Assembly (NCBI GenBank): GCA_034429275.1
Contig: DAOUFU010000281.1
Location: 1-12,631 of the forward strand
DNA length: 12,631 nucleotides
From: DAOUFU01 sp034429275
GTDB taxonomy: Bacteria > Chloroflexota > Anaerolineae > Aggregatilineales > Aggregatilineaceae
Direction of reading: 5' to 3'
Below, piece after piece: positions 1 to 6,865 of the stretch. The stretch's first letter is position 1; each line of letters begins with the position of its first letter. Below the pieces are notes generated by a model. The model was not told the origin of the DNA, did no database searches, and saw only the letters and a list, made by a program, of their open reading frames with translations. Made by a program: the position numbers and the translations under genes.

Positions 1-90
1 CGCCCGCAGGGCGCGGCGAAGGTGGGGGTGAGGCCGGACTCTCGCGGGTCACGTGTTTTGATGCAATTACCCTGCTAATCTGGCCGGGCA

Positions 91-121
91 TTGACCACCC
101 GGCGCGCCAGCATCGTATAAT
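91..121 (+). promoter_or_regulatory. Sigma70-type promoter for the SufE-like gene
   Basis: A -35 box TTGACC (91-96) and a perfect -10 box TATAAT (116-121) are separated by 19 bp, slightly longer than the optimal 17. Transcription would begin at about 128, giving a leader of about 34 nt before the ATG at 162. The rest of 1-161 shows no gene. The G-rich stretch at about 15-35 resembles low-complexity intergenic filler, but I cannot show that it is a repeat from this window alone. Confidence 0.6.
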
Positions 122-161
122 CTCAGCAGCACAGGTTTAGGAAACACACAGGATCAGACGA

Positions 162-596
162 ATGATCGACCATGCACGCGAGTTTCTGAACGAAAAAGCC
201 GAAGAATTCGAATGGCTCGACGCAGCCCAGGATCGCCTGCTCTCGCTGCGCCAGTATGGGGACTACCTGCCCCGGCTCGATGAGCGCTACAAGACCGATG
301 ACAACCTGGTGCCCGGCTGCGCTTCGGCCACACACATCATCGCACGGGTGGCGGAAGATGGCACGCTGCACTTCGAGGGCGATTCGGAGTCGTTCATTTC
401 GCGCGGTTATATCTACCTGCTACTGGAAGCCTTCAACGGCGTGACGCTGGACGAATTTCTGAACGGGGCCGAACCGCTGGTGATGGACTTTGCCGAGCGC
501 GCCAAAGTGCGCATGAGCATGATCCAGTCGCGGGCCAATGCGTTTGAGAACATCTTCCGGTTCATGCGCCAGAAGGCCATCGAGGCGGCGAGTTGA
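162..596 (+). CDS. sufE: SufE family Fe-S cluster assembly sulfur acceptor
   Basis: This cytoplasmic protein of 144 residues has the length and layout of SufE, which accepts persulfide sulfur from a SufS-type cysteine desulfurase and passes it to the Fe-S scaffold. The N-terminal half has the family pattern of a short helix, then YGDYLPRL (about 32-39), then the signature VPGCAS (50-55) with Cys53 as the expected persulfide-carrying cysteine. Next come DGTLHFEGDSES and the RGYIYLLLEAF helix (about 81-91). The ATG has an AGGA ribosome-binding site (150-153) 8 nt upstream. No sufS, sufB, sufC or sufD is adjacent, so the gene stands alone under its own promoter and would work in trans. It converges with the unknown gene ending at 609, leaving only 12 bp between the two stops. 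CsdE-type proteins are the alternative within the same fold. Confidence 0.9.
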   Translation: MIDHAREFLNEKAEEFEWLDAAQDRLLSLRQYGDYLPRLDERYKTDDNLVPGCASATHIIARVAEDGTLHFEGDSESFISRGYIYLLLEAFNGVTLDEFLNGAEPLVMDFAERAKVRMSMIQSRANAFENIFRFMRQKAIEAAS

Positions 597-608
597 GGGG
601 GCGCAGGG

Positions 609-1007
609 TCAGCGCGTTGAATTGAGGTAACGCTCGAAGGCCGCCTGGTAGGCATCGATAAGCTGCGTTTCGTAGACCATGAGCAGCAGCAGACCCAACT
701 GCATCTCCGACTGCTCGCGCAAAAAGGCGTCGCGCGTGGGTTGGTCCCACAGTTCCCACATTTCGCGGAAATTGGGCTGATCGTAGAGCGGCGAGAGCAG
801 GTCTTCGGTGACCTGCGCTTCGAGCATCTCCAACGCGCCGCCTTCCAGCCTGCGCTTGACGCTCAGATAGGCGGGCACAAATACGGTCGGGATCAGCGGG
901 CCAAGATCGCTCAGGCTGCTGCCCCGTTCGTGAAAGAACGCGCGGAACTCGACATCTTCCCACAGCTTGTCGAGTATGGCGCTGGCCGCCTTGTCGTAGA
1001 TGCTCAT
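609..1007 (-). CDS. Unknown small helical protein
   Basis: I do not recognise a family. The start is placed at the ATG at 1007 (MSIYDKAAS) because GGGGAGG lies just upstream of it; an open frame continues upstream to 1085 but that stretch has no comparable ribosome-binding site. The product is 132 residues, soluble, without a signal peptide or cysteines, and looks almost entirely alpha-helical, rich in Leu, Glu and aromatics. Its recognisable segments are WEDVEFRAFF (about 17-26), a central LEMLEAQVTEDLL helix, and a final MQLGLLLLMVYETQL helix that is hydrophobic but interrupted by charges, so more likely a buried helix than a membrane span. It lies 92 bp downstream of the LOG-family gene on the same strand and may be cotranscribed with it. 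Consistent codon usage and a good ribosome-binding site argue that it is a real gene. Confidence 0.6.
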   Translation of the reverse strand: MSIYDKAASAILDKLWEDVEFRAFFHERGSSLSDLGPLIPTVFVPAYLSVKRRLEGGALEMLEAQVTEDLLSPLYDQPNFREMWELWDQPTRDAFLREQSEMQLGLLLLMVYETQLIDAYQAAFERYLNSTR

Positions 1008-1099
1008 GCCTCCCCCATGTGTGCGCCGGATGCTCCCTGCGGCTTCCCTGCACCTTATTATAGAACCATCCGCAAACTGGCCCAAGTGGCGTAATATTC

Positions 1100-1705
1100 C
1101 TATCGAGGGCGCTCATCCCCCCGGCGCACCGGCAGATCGGGCGGCGACTGCCACCACGCCTGCAGCGCGGGCACGACATCCTCGGCGCGCTCAACCAGCG
1201 TCACGCGGCGCATCTCGTAGGGTTCGACGGTCGCCTGGGCCGCAAACACCTCGATTACCTGCCGCCACATCGGCCCCACCAGCACAAACGGGCGCGCGGG
1301 CAGTTCACCCACCTGGAGCAGGCTCCACGCCAGCGCGATTTCGCTCAGCGTGCCAATCCCGCCGCGCAGCGCCACAAAGGCATCGGGCTGCTCGACGAGG
1401 TAAACCAGCCGCTCGCGCAGGGTCTCGCAGGCCACCGTCTCGGTCAGCCAGCGGTTCGGCGTGATGCCGCGCTGCGCGAACAGGCCCACCGTCACGCCGA
1501 TGACGTGCGCGCCCGCTTCGGCGGCTCCCTGGCTGGCGGCTTCCATCACCCCGCCGTAGCCGCCGGAGATCACGCGGCAGCCCGCCGCGCCAAGCGCGCG
1601 CCCGACCTGGTAGGCCACCTGCCAGTCGTCGCTGCCGGGGCGAATGCTCGCACTGCCATATACCGCGACCAGGTGGTTGTTCGATGAAAAGGATGTGCCA
1701 GTCAT
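1100..1705 (-). CDS. LOG-family (Rossmann-fold) protein, TIGR00725-like
   Basis: A 201-residue Rossmann-fold protein of the LOG / lysine-decarboxylase-like superfamily. Characterised LOG enzymes hydrolyse the N-glycosidic bond of (cytokinin) nucleoside 5'-monophosphates, releasing base and ribose 5-phosphate. Visible landmarks are the first strand VAVYGSAS (13-20), the glycine-rich GGYGGVMEAA (48-57), a strand ending AHVIGVTVG (66-74), and the signature RGGIGTLSE (114-122), which ends in the conserved Glu. In enzymes the signature is PGGxGTxxE, so here Pro is replaced by Arg. The family has many members of unknown substrate, so base release from a nucleotide is plausible but unproven. It follows the DUF4432 gene by 142 bp on the same strand; that gap holds several hairpins, so it may be a separate transcript. 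The ribosome-binding site is weak (GGACGG upstream of the ATG). Confidence 0.85.
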   Translation of the reverse strand: MTGTSFSSNNHLVAVYGSASIRPGSDDWQVAYQVGRALGAAGCRVISGGYGGVMEAASQGAAEAGAHVIGVTVGLFAQRGITPNRWLTETVACETLRERLVYLVEQPDAFVALRGGIGTLSEIALAWSLLQVGELPARPFVLVGPMWRQVIEVFAAQATVEPYEMRRVTLVERAEDVVPALQAWWQSPPDLPVRRGDERPR

Positions 1706-1785
1706 AAGTTCGCCGTCCAGAGTTCAGAATGCCGACGCGCGGCGGCTGCCAGGCGAGGCCCCAAAAAACAAATGATGTGTGACCG

Positions 1786-1842
1786 GCGGGGGCGGAGCAG
1801 AACCACCTGCCCCCGCGATCCTGGATCGCCGGGTTCCCGGCG
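1786..1842. repeat. Cluster of three inverted repeats (possible weak terminator)
   Basis: The 142-bp gap between the DUF4432 gene and the LOG gene holds three stem-forming sequences in a row: GCGGGGGC (1786-1793) with GCCCCCGC (1809-1816); GCGATCC-T-GGATCGC (1815-1829); and CGCCGGG-tt-CCCGGCG (1827-1842). Neighbouring arms overlap, so the three cannot all form fully at once. Read on the minus strand, a T6 run (1763-1768) follows about 17 nt after the first stem, too far for a textbook intrinsic terminator. The cluster could attenuate or process the operon mRNA between the two genes. Confidence 0.4.
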
Positions 1843-1847
1843 GCAGG

Positions 1848-2936
1848 TCAGGGCCGGAATCCGCTCAAGTCGCAGCCGACGACCGGCTGACCGGACGCCT
1901 GCAGGCGGCTGACCGCCTCGCGCGCCGCCGCGACCGAGTCCGCGCCATCGAGCACGGTCATGGTCACCGTGAAGCGGCGAGTCTCGCCGGGCGCGAGGGT
2001 ATGCAGTCGCCCGGCAGCGCGCGCATGGTCGCGGCCTTCGGGCAGGCAGTTGCCCGGTTCCAGCCCGCTGACATAAATCCCCTGGCGGACATTCTTCCAC
2101 TGGGTGAAGTAGGGCAGCGCGGCGGCATCCCACGCCACTTCGAAGCCGAACGCCTGGCTCGCCAGCACCACGCGCGTCCAGCCGTCGGCGTCGGTCTTCG
2201 GGTGATGGAAGTAGACCTGCTCGGCGTACTGGCTGATGGCCGCGTCATATTCCGGCCAGCGCGGGTAGCCGGGCCGCGCCGCTTCATCGCGCGAGACCAC
2301 GCTGGCATGAGCCGTATCCAGCCGCACGCCCGCCTGAATCAGCGGGTAGCCCAGGTTGATGTGATACAGCGTCATCAACGGCGTGACCAGGTCGCCCAGG
2401 TTGGTGATCGTGTCGGTGATGGTGAAGGTGGGCCGGGCCAGCGGCATCCGCACCGAGCGCACCAGCCGGAGCTGTTCGCCGAACAGGATGGACTGGTAGA
2501 CCGTGCCGGTCAGTTCCATCACATAATCGCTGCCCTCCCACGCCCCACGCGCAGCAACATCGCGCGCGGGCAGCCGGGTATATTCGCCGTGCAGATCGCG
2601 CGCCTCGCCGGTTTGCGCGTCGGTTTCGGGCACGCCCGCATGAGTCAGCCCGCAGGTCGTCAGCAGGCCGCCGGGGAACTGTCGCAGCCAGCGATGACCC
2701 GCATCCGCCAGGGTGGGCGACCCCGGCGCGAGCCAGGTCAGCGGCACACCGCGATAGCGCGCATCCCAGATGTCCAGCCCGCGATCCGGCAGCAGGCTGA
2801 AGCTCAACCCACTGGCGTTGTAGGCTTCCACGAGGCGCTGCCCGGCATATTCGGCCTGCCGGAAGTCGGCGAACTGGCGCATATCCAGGCTGTGACGCTC
2901 CATCGCGGCGCGGTCCAGCCATTCAGGAGTCAACAT
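1848..2936 (-). CDS. DUF4432 / aldose 1-epimerase-like sugar-binding protein
   Basis: A 362-residue soluble protein of the DUF4432 family, related to aldose 1-epimerases (galactose mutarotase fold), which interconvert sugar anomers. Family landmarks in order: LLPDRGLDIWDARYRG (48-63), FPGGLLTTCGLTHAG (87-101), LHGEYTRLP (115-123), a strand-rich core, LYHINLGYPL (190-199) and SGLEPGN (290-296). By analogy with mutarotases, His192 and Glu293 are the likely acid/base pair, with His116 near the sugar; this is inference. No signal peptide is visible. Its ATG overlaps the stop of the upstream fusion-protein gene by one base (TGATG), so it is probably translationally coupled and is the last gene of the four-gene operon. 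Members of this family usually sit in sugar-catabolism loci; here the neighbours handle nucleotides, which would suit a ribose or ADP-ribose related substrate. Confidence 0.85.
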   Translation of the reverse strand: MLTPEWLDRAAMERHSLDMRQFADFRQAEYAGQRLVEAYNASGLSFSLLPDRGLDIWDARYRGVPLTWLAPGSPTLADAGHRWLRQFPGGLLTTCGLTHAGVPETDAQTGEARDLHGEYTRLPARDVAARGAWEGSDYVMELTGTVYQSILFGEQLRLVRSVRMPLARPTFTITDTITNLGDLVTPLMTLYHINLGYPLIQAGVRLDTAHASVVSRDEAARPGYPRWPEYDAAISQYAEQVYFHHPKTDADGWTRVVLASQAFGFEVAWDAAALPYFTQWKNVRQGIYVSGLEPGNCLPEGRDHARAAGRLHTLAPGETRRFTVTMTVLDGADSVAAAREAVSRLQASGQPVVGCDLSGFRP

Positions 2937-4015
2937 CAGGCTCTCTCCTCGTTCAAATCATTCAGCAATAAGCGAATTTCGCGCGCTAACATTTGTTTGA
3001 GCAGGTGAATTTTAGGGTAGAACAGCACGCGGTGACTGCGCACATCGAAGGGCAACGTCTCCCCCTCGCGCGCGACCAGGATAGTCGGAGTCTGCACGCC
3101 CCAGGCGTAGCCGACTTCGAGATACACATTCGGGTTGCCGCCATCGAGCAACGCGATCACCATGCGGGCGGAGCGGATGCGCGCGAACATGCGGTCGGTG
3201 ATGTCGCCGGTGAACACATCCAGGTCCATCCGCTCGCACAACAGCCCGGCCCCGGTCACACACGGCTGGATGGCGAGATAAAACTGGTCGTCGTAGGCGT
3301 CGGCAAAGGGCATCGCCACAAACACGTGCGGCGTCGATTCATCGGCAGCCGGGGCGCGAAACTCCGGCTCGAACGAATCCGGCCCGGCCAGCACGGCCAC
3401 CGTCGCGGTTTGCTCCTTCGGCGAGGGAGTGAACGCCTCGCGTAGGGTGGGCGCGGACGGCGCGATCTCCTCTGCACCCGGCGGCGGCGGCAAAAAGCGC
3501 GCCAGCGCCTCCTGCATCAGCCGCACGCGGTTCTCGTCCTTCTCCACAAAGGTGATGCGCTTGAGCGTGGGAGGATAGTGCCCGGCCTCATACGCATCGG
3601 CCAGGCCCAGCAGCATCGAGCGAAACGCCTCGACTTCGTCCAGCCCCGCCCCGGTGCGCACGCCGTGCAGCGTGGTCGTCATGTGCTGCACCGCCACGCC
3701 CGCGTGCCACAGCGATTCCAGGAAGCGGCTGCCCAGCGCGCGCAGCTGCGGATAGCGCAGGGAAGCGACCGGCCCGGTGCCCACCATCAGGATATATTCG
3801 GCTTTGGCCACGCGGCCCCCCGGCCACATGCGGTATTCATCCGGGCCGGGCAGCAGGTCGGCATCCTCGCCCAGGTATTTCCGCACCTGCGCGCCCAACC
3901 CGCCGGAACGCGGCGCGTGCTTCACCGCCAGCACGTCGGTCGGGAAGGTCAGCGCGTCGCCGACCGCCACCTCAACGATGAACCCCAGGTTGACACTGTC
4001 TTCGCCGCCGCTCAT
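2936..4015 (-). CDS. Macro-like / nucleoside deoxyribosyltransferase-like (TIR-like) fusion protein
   Basis: A 359-residue two-domain protein. The ATG at 4015 is chosen because GAGGA lies a few bases upstream and it forms an ATGA overlap with the MazG-like gene; an upstream start at 4060 is possible but less convincing. Residues about 10-175 resemble the macro domain / M17 aminopeptidase N-terminal fold: a first strand followed by VGDALTFPTDVLAVKHA (18-34), a small-residue SGGLG turn (37-41), and LHGVRTGAGLDEVEAF (116-131) in the place of the second ligand loop. A Pro/Ala-rich linker (about 176-228) leads to a domain that starts HVFVAMPF (230-237) and has NPNVYLEVGYAWG (294-306) with candidate catalytic Glu300, then LPFDVRSHRV (321-330). 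That pattern is typical of nucleoside 2-deoxyribosyltransferase-like / TIR-like domains that cleave N-glycosidic bonds of nucleotides or NAD. No membrane segment is seen. Domain assignment is by eye: C-terminal domain likely, N-terminal domain moderate. Confidence 0.7.
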   Translation of the reverse strand: MSGGEDSVNLGFIVEVAVGDALTFPTDVLAVKHAPRSGGLGAQVRKYLGEDADLLPGPDEYRMWPGGRVAKAEYILMVGTGPVASLRYPQLRALGSRFLESLWHAGVAVQHMTTTLHGVRTGAGLDEVEAFRSMLLGLADAYEAGHYPPTLKRITFVEKDENRVRLMQEALARFLPPPPGAEEIAPSAPTLREAFTPSPKEQTATVAVLAGPDSFEPEFRAPAADESTPHVFVAMPFADAYDDQFYLAIQPCVTGAGLLCERMDLDVFTGDITDRMFARIRSARMVIALLDGGNPNVYLEVGYAWGVQTPTILVAREGETLPFDVRSHRVLFYPKIHLLKQMLAREIRLLLNDLNEERA

Positions 4016-4350
4016 ACGTCCTCGCCCCCAGGTGATGTGTGCCGGGGCGCGTCGTCCCAACTGCGCCCATAATTCACCGCCAGTTTATCCAGTACGGCGC
4101 GCTCCAGGTCCAGCCCGGTCACGCTCGCCAGTTGCAACAGGTAGAGCGTCACGTCGGCCAGTTCGCCGCCCAGCGCGTCCGGGTCGGTCACCTCGCCGTT
4201 CCACTGGAAATGCTCCAGTATCTCGGCAGCTTCGATGCACAGCGAAATGGCGATGTTGCGCGGGGTCTGCGGGCGCGGCGAATCCGGCTCGTACCAGCCC
4301 TTGGCGCGCACAAAGGCGTGCATTTGCTCGGTGAGTTCGCGCAAATCCAT
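4012..4350 (-). CDS. MazG-like nucleotide pyrophosphohydrolase
   Basis: A 112-residue all-alpha NTP pyrophosphohydrolase of the MazG-like / dCTPase (RS21-C6) type, which converts (d)NTPs to (d)NMPs plus pyrophosphate using Mg2+. The metal-binding motif is intact: E40-A-A-E43 in the helix ISLCIEAAEILEHFQW (35-50) and E63-L-A-D66 in GGELADVTLYLLQLA (61-75), matching the family's ExxE...ExxD. The protein is a single-domain form rather than the two-domain E. coli MazG. It sits between the aldo/keto reductase (10-bp gap) and the macro/deoxyribosyltransferase-like gene (4-bp ATGA overlap), so it is almost certainly cotranscribed and translationally coupled. Substrate preference cannot be read from the sequence. 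House-cleaning of non-canonical nucleotides is the usual assumption, but its position next to a glycosidase-like domain suggests it may feed NMPs to it. Confidence 0.9.
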   Translation of the reverse strand: MDLRELTEQMHAFVRAKGWYEPDSPRPQTPRNIAISLCIEAAEILEHFQWNGEVTDPDALGGELADVTLYLLQLASVTGLDLERAVLDKLAVNYGRSWDDAPRHTSPGGEDV

Positions 4351-4360
4351 GCCGCCTGCC

Positions 4361-5308
4361 CTATGCCCCGGCAGCGTTCAGACGCGCCATCTGGTCCTCA
4401 GTCAGCGTGATGGACAGCGCGCCGATGTTCTCGTCGAGCTGTTCGGGCGTGCTGGCGGCGATCAGCGGCAGCACGGGGGGATCGCTGTGCATCATCCAGG
4501 CGAGCACGATCTGGTTGGGCGTGGCCCTATGCTCTTCGGCGACCTGGCGCAGCACAGCCAGCCGCGCGTTGGAGTCCGGCCCGGCATACTGCTCCGGGAT
4601 TTCGCGGTCCGCGCGGGTATATGCGCCGCCCAGCAGCGCCGAATAGGCCAGCAGGGTGATATCGCCATCCTGCGCCTGCACGTAATCGATCAGGTCCTCG
4701 TTGGCGACCAACTGCGGGCCGAAGGTCGCGCCCGGCTTGGGCCGCAGATAGGTATAACGCTGCTGGATGCAGCAGTATTCGGCATAGCCCGCCGCCATGC
4801 TGACCGTGCGGGCCTGGTCCAGCCGCCAGGCGCGGAAGTTGCTCGCGCCGATGAAGCGCACCTTGCCCGTGCCCACCAGCCAGTTGAAGGCCGCCAGCGT
4901 CTCTTCCAGCGAGGTCACACGGTCGTCCACGTGCGCATAATACAGGTCGATAGTATCGATGCCCAGGCGGTTGAGCGTTTTGTCGCATTCGGCCTCGATC
5001 TGGTGGCGAGTCAGGCCGCGCTCAACGCCCGGCATATTGAAGCCCACCTTGCTGGCGATGAAGAGCTTGTCGCGGTTGCCCCGCTCGTGCATCCAGCGCC
5101 CCAGCAGCGCCTCGCTTTCGCCACCTCTGCCGCCGGGTATCCAGTGTGCGTAGATGTTGGCCGTATCGATGAACGTGCCCCCCGCATCCACATATTGATC
5201 GAGCAGGCGGAACGACTGGGCCTCATCGTTGCGCGTGCCAAAGTACATCGCGCCCAGGCACAGCGCGCTGACTTCGACCCCGGTATGCCCCAAAGGAACA
5301 GTTTTCAT
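4361..5308 (-). CDS. Aldo/keto reductase
   Basis: A 315-residue NADPH-dependent aldo/keto reductase with a TIM-barrel fold. The start at 5308 is chosen because the protein then begins MKTVPLGHTGVEVS, the usual N-terminus of the family, and is preceded by AAAGGGTG; an open frame extends upstream to 5542 but through non-coding leader. The full catalytic tetrad is visible: Asp48 and Tyr53 in FIDTANIY (46-53), Lys87 in IASKVGF (84-90) and His126 in LYYAHVDD (122-129). A cofactor-phosphate binding region follows near the C-terminus (AASTPEQLDENI). It resembles the AKR11/YajO/Tas-like soluble group that reduces sugar or other aldehydes; the substrate is unknown. It is the first gene of the four-gene operon, 10 bp ahead of the MazG-like gene, behind a recognisable promoter at 5333-5361. 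Confidence 0.92.
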   Translation of the reverse strand: MKTVPLGHTGVEVSALCLGAMYFGTRNDEAQSFRLLDQYVDAGGTFIDTANIYAHWIPGGRGGESEALLGRWMHERGNRDKLFIASKVGFNMPGVERGLTRHQIEAECDKTLNRLGIDTIDLYYAHVDDRVTSLEETLAAFNWLVGTGKVRFIGASNFRAWRLDQARTVSMAAGYAEYCCIQQRYTYLRPKPGATFGPQLVANEDLIDYVQAQDGDITLLAYSALLGGAYTRADREIPEQYAGPDSNARLAVLRQVAEEHRATPNQIVLAWMMHSDPPVLPLIAASTPEQLDENIGALSITLTEDQMARLNAAGA

Positions 5309-5332
5309 AATGCACCCTTTCAACGCCGGTTC

Positions 5333-5361
5333 ATCACACAAACGGTCATCAGTTGCGTCAA
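5333..5361 (-). promoter_or_regulatory. Putative promoter of the aldo/keto reductase operon
   Basis: On the minus strand, TTGACG (5361-5356) and TGTGAT (5338-5333) are separated by 17 bp. The -35 matches 5/6 and the -10 matches 4/6 of the sigma70 consensus. The start site would lie at about 5326, leaving a very short leader of about 18 nt that contains the ribosome-binding site. Any structured element further upstream (5417-5482) would then lie outside this transcript unless a second promoter exists. Confidence 0.45.
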
Positions 5362-5416
5362 GGCTACTCACAAACAGGGAAAAAAACAAGCCATAGGCGG
5401 AAATCTGTCGGTCCCT

Positions 5417-5482
5417 AGCTGCTGGTGGAATCGAAGACCACCGGGGAAGTCTGCAACCGGTGAACTCATCAACAAGGCAGCT
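5417..5482. repeat. Nested inverted repeats with mutually exclusive stems
   Basis: This lies in the 300-bp gap between the broken hydrolase (ending 5608) and the aldo/keto reductase (starting 5308). An outer pair AGCTGC (5417-5422) / GCAGCT (5477-5482) encloses two competing stems: GGTGG (5424-5428) with CCACC (5438-5442), and CACCGG (5439-5444) with CCGGTG (5457-5462). The two inner stems share the bases 5439-5442, so only one can form at a time, as in attenuators and riboswitches. On the minus strand an adjacent T7 run (5485-5491) lies before, not after, the structure. I recognise no known riboswitch or tRNA. The rest of 5309-5607 holds the putative promoter and otherwise nothing I can name. 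Confidence 0.35.
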
Positions 5483-5607
5483 TTCAAAAAAACGAGAGGC
5501 GCGAAGCGAGGTTAATCGGTCGGAAAAGCGGGGTTGTCGCATTGCGCTGTCGATCGTTCACCCTCACCAGCGGCGAAATCCCCGCTACCCGGTCCGTGCC
5601 CACAGCC

Positions 5608-6710
5608 TCACTCCCCGTTTGAAGCCCACATGAGGTTGTCGAAGCCGGACACAAAGTCGGCGGTCAGATATTGGGCGTAATCCATCTTGCCCTGCAAGTG
5701 ATAGCCGAAGAACGCGACGGTGAAGTGATTGAAGACCCTTTGTATTTCGCTATCGAACACTGCGTCGGAGTGACCCATCTTGGAGACCGTGAGTAGCGCG
5801 CGCTCAGGCGAACCCAGGTGCTCGTAGATGTACAGCGCATCGCGCTCGTACAGGCACGTCTCATCTTTTTCCAGCCCGATGATCAGGGTTGGCAAGGTGC
5901 CACTCATCAAACCGCGCTCGCCGAATAACGGGCCGTGACAGGGTGCAACGGGCATGACCGCCACGATCCGATCATCCGCAAAGGGTGGCCAGGGTTCGCC
6001 CTCGACGGGCACAGGCTCCATCTGCGCACGGGCTTGCAGCATTTCCGCCCATACGTCGCGCCGAAATCACAGGTGAGTGACCCTGTCTCTGCAGCGGTGG
6101 TGCAATAGGTATCGCGCGACAGGGGATCGATGCGGGCACCGCTGAAGAGCAGGGTGGTGGTGCCGCCCAACGAATAACCCGTGACGCCCACGTGCTGCGT
6201 ATCGATCAGACCCTTCAACGCGCCTGTGCCGCCTTCCGCCGCTAATTGATCCAGCACGAACAGCAGGTCCAGCGGGCGGTTCATGATGTTAACGTTGCGC
6301 ACCGAGGGATCGTTGTTGTCAATAGAGACGACCGCGAACCCATAGGTCGCCAGGTGCGGCGCGGCTCCCAGTGTCGTGCTCACCGTGACGCCATCCTGGC
6401 TGCGTGGGTGCGAGTAGAAGATCAACGGGAACAGGGCAACGGTGGCATCCGGTGGCAGATCATCCTTGGGACGAATTGGCCCAGGACGTGCGTCTGGATC
6501 ATTGCCTGCCGGATACCAGATATAGCCGGAGACCGTCCGGTCGCGCGTCTCATCAACGAACGAGAACGCCTGCCTGCCCACCATGTTAAACGGTCCCCTT
6601 TCGGAGAGGGGAAATGGCGCTGTTTCCTGGAGATGGGCAACGCGCGGAAACATGCCGAGGCAGATAACCGCCAACACAAACAATACAAGGGACCTTCGGA
6701 ATTGTTCCAT
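5608..6710 (-). pseudogene. Secreted alpha/beta-hydrolase, frameshifted
   Basis: The frame opening at 6710 gives an N-terminal signal peptide (RRSLVLFVLAVICLGMF, 5-21), a strand-helix core, and the nucleophile elbow GVTGYSLGGTT (175-185) with Ser180. It stays in register to Phe216 (6065-6063) and then becomes nonsense. The next frame takes over at 6060 (RDVWAEMLQARAQ) and carries the rest of the fold, including LIIGLEKDETC (candidate acid Asp, about 283 in the restored protein) and KMGHSDAVFD (candidate catalytic His, about 314), ending at 5608. Restoring one G at 6061-6062 (GGC to GGGC) gives one uninterrupted protein of 367 residues with a complete Ser-Asp-His triad. The product would be an exported esterase/lipase or dienelactone-hydrolase-like enzyme; the substrate is not deducible. 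A single missing base in a short G/C run could equally be a sequencing or assembly error. Confidence 0.8.
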
Positions 6711-6865
6711 GGCTTTGTTTTCCTCAAATGTATTAGGTGGACACGTTTAAGCGGGGTTTATTGGGCGGATCTGTCGGGCAGCGCCTGGGCTGAGAAAAAA
6801 GGGGTCAGCAGTACATCAACCATCGCCAGGCATCTGCGCTCAACTTCATTTATCGCTTAACAATC

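Noticed and set aside
562..1194. 210-codon minus-strand frame overlapping two other minus-strand genes
   Set aside because: It overlaps both the unknown protein and the LOG gene out of frame, and is Arg/Pro/Cys-rich with no ribosome-binding site.
1763..1816. Strong intrinsic terminator between DUF4432 and LOG
   Set aside because: The stem is present but the T6 run is about 17 nt beyond it, so it was recorded only as an inverted-repeat cluster.
1779..3008. Long plus-strand open frame opposite the DUF4432 gene
   Set aside because: The translation is Arg/Gln/His-rich without any family pattern and lies antisense to a well-recognised gene; such frames are expected opposite GC-rich coding DNA.
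5417..5482. tRNA-like gene (TTCGATTCC with flanking GGTGG/CCACC on the minus strand)
   Set aside because: The T-arm-like segment has a 9-nt loop, no cloverleaf can be completed in the 66 nt between the outer arms, and there is no acceptable anticodon arm or discriminator-CCA context.
4235..5515. 426-codon plus-strand open frame opposite the aldo/keto reductase
   Set aside because: No domain pattern; the minus-strand gene carries a full catalytic tetrad.
5309..5542. N-terminal extension of the aldo/keto reductase
   Set aside because: The 78 extra residues show no family match, and the start at 5308 has a ribosome-binding site and the typical family N-terminus.
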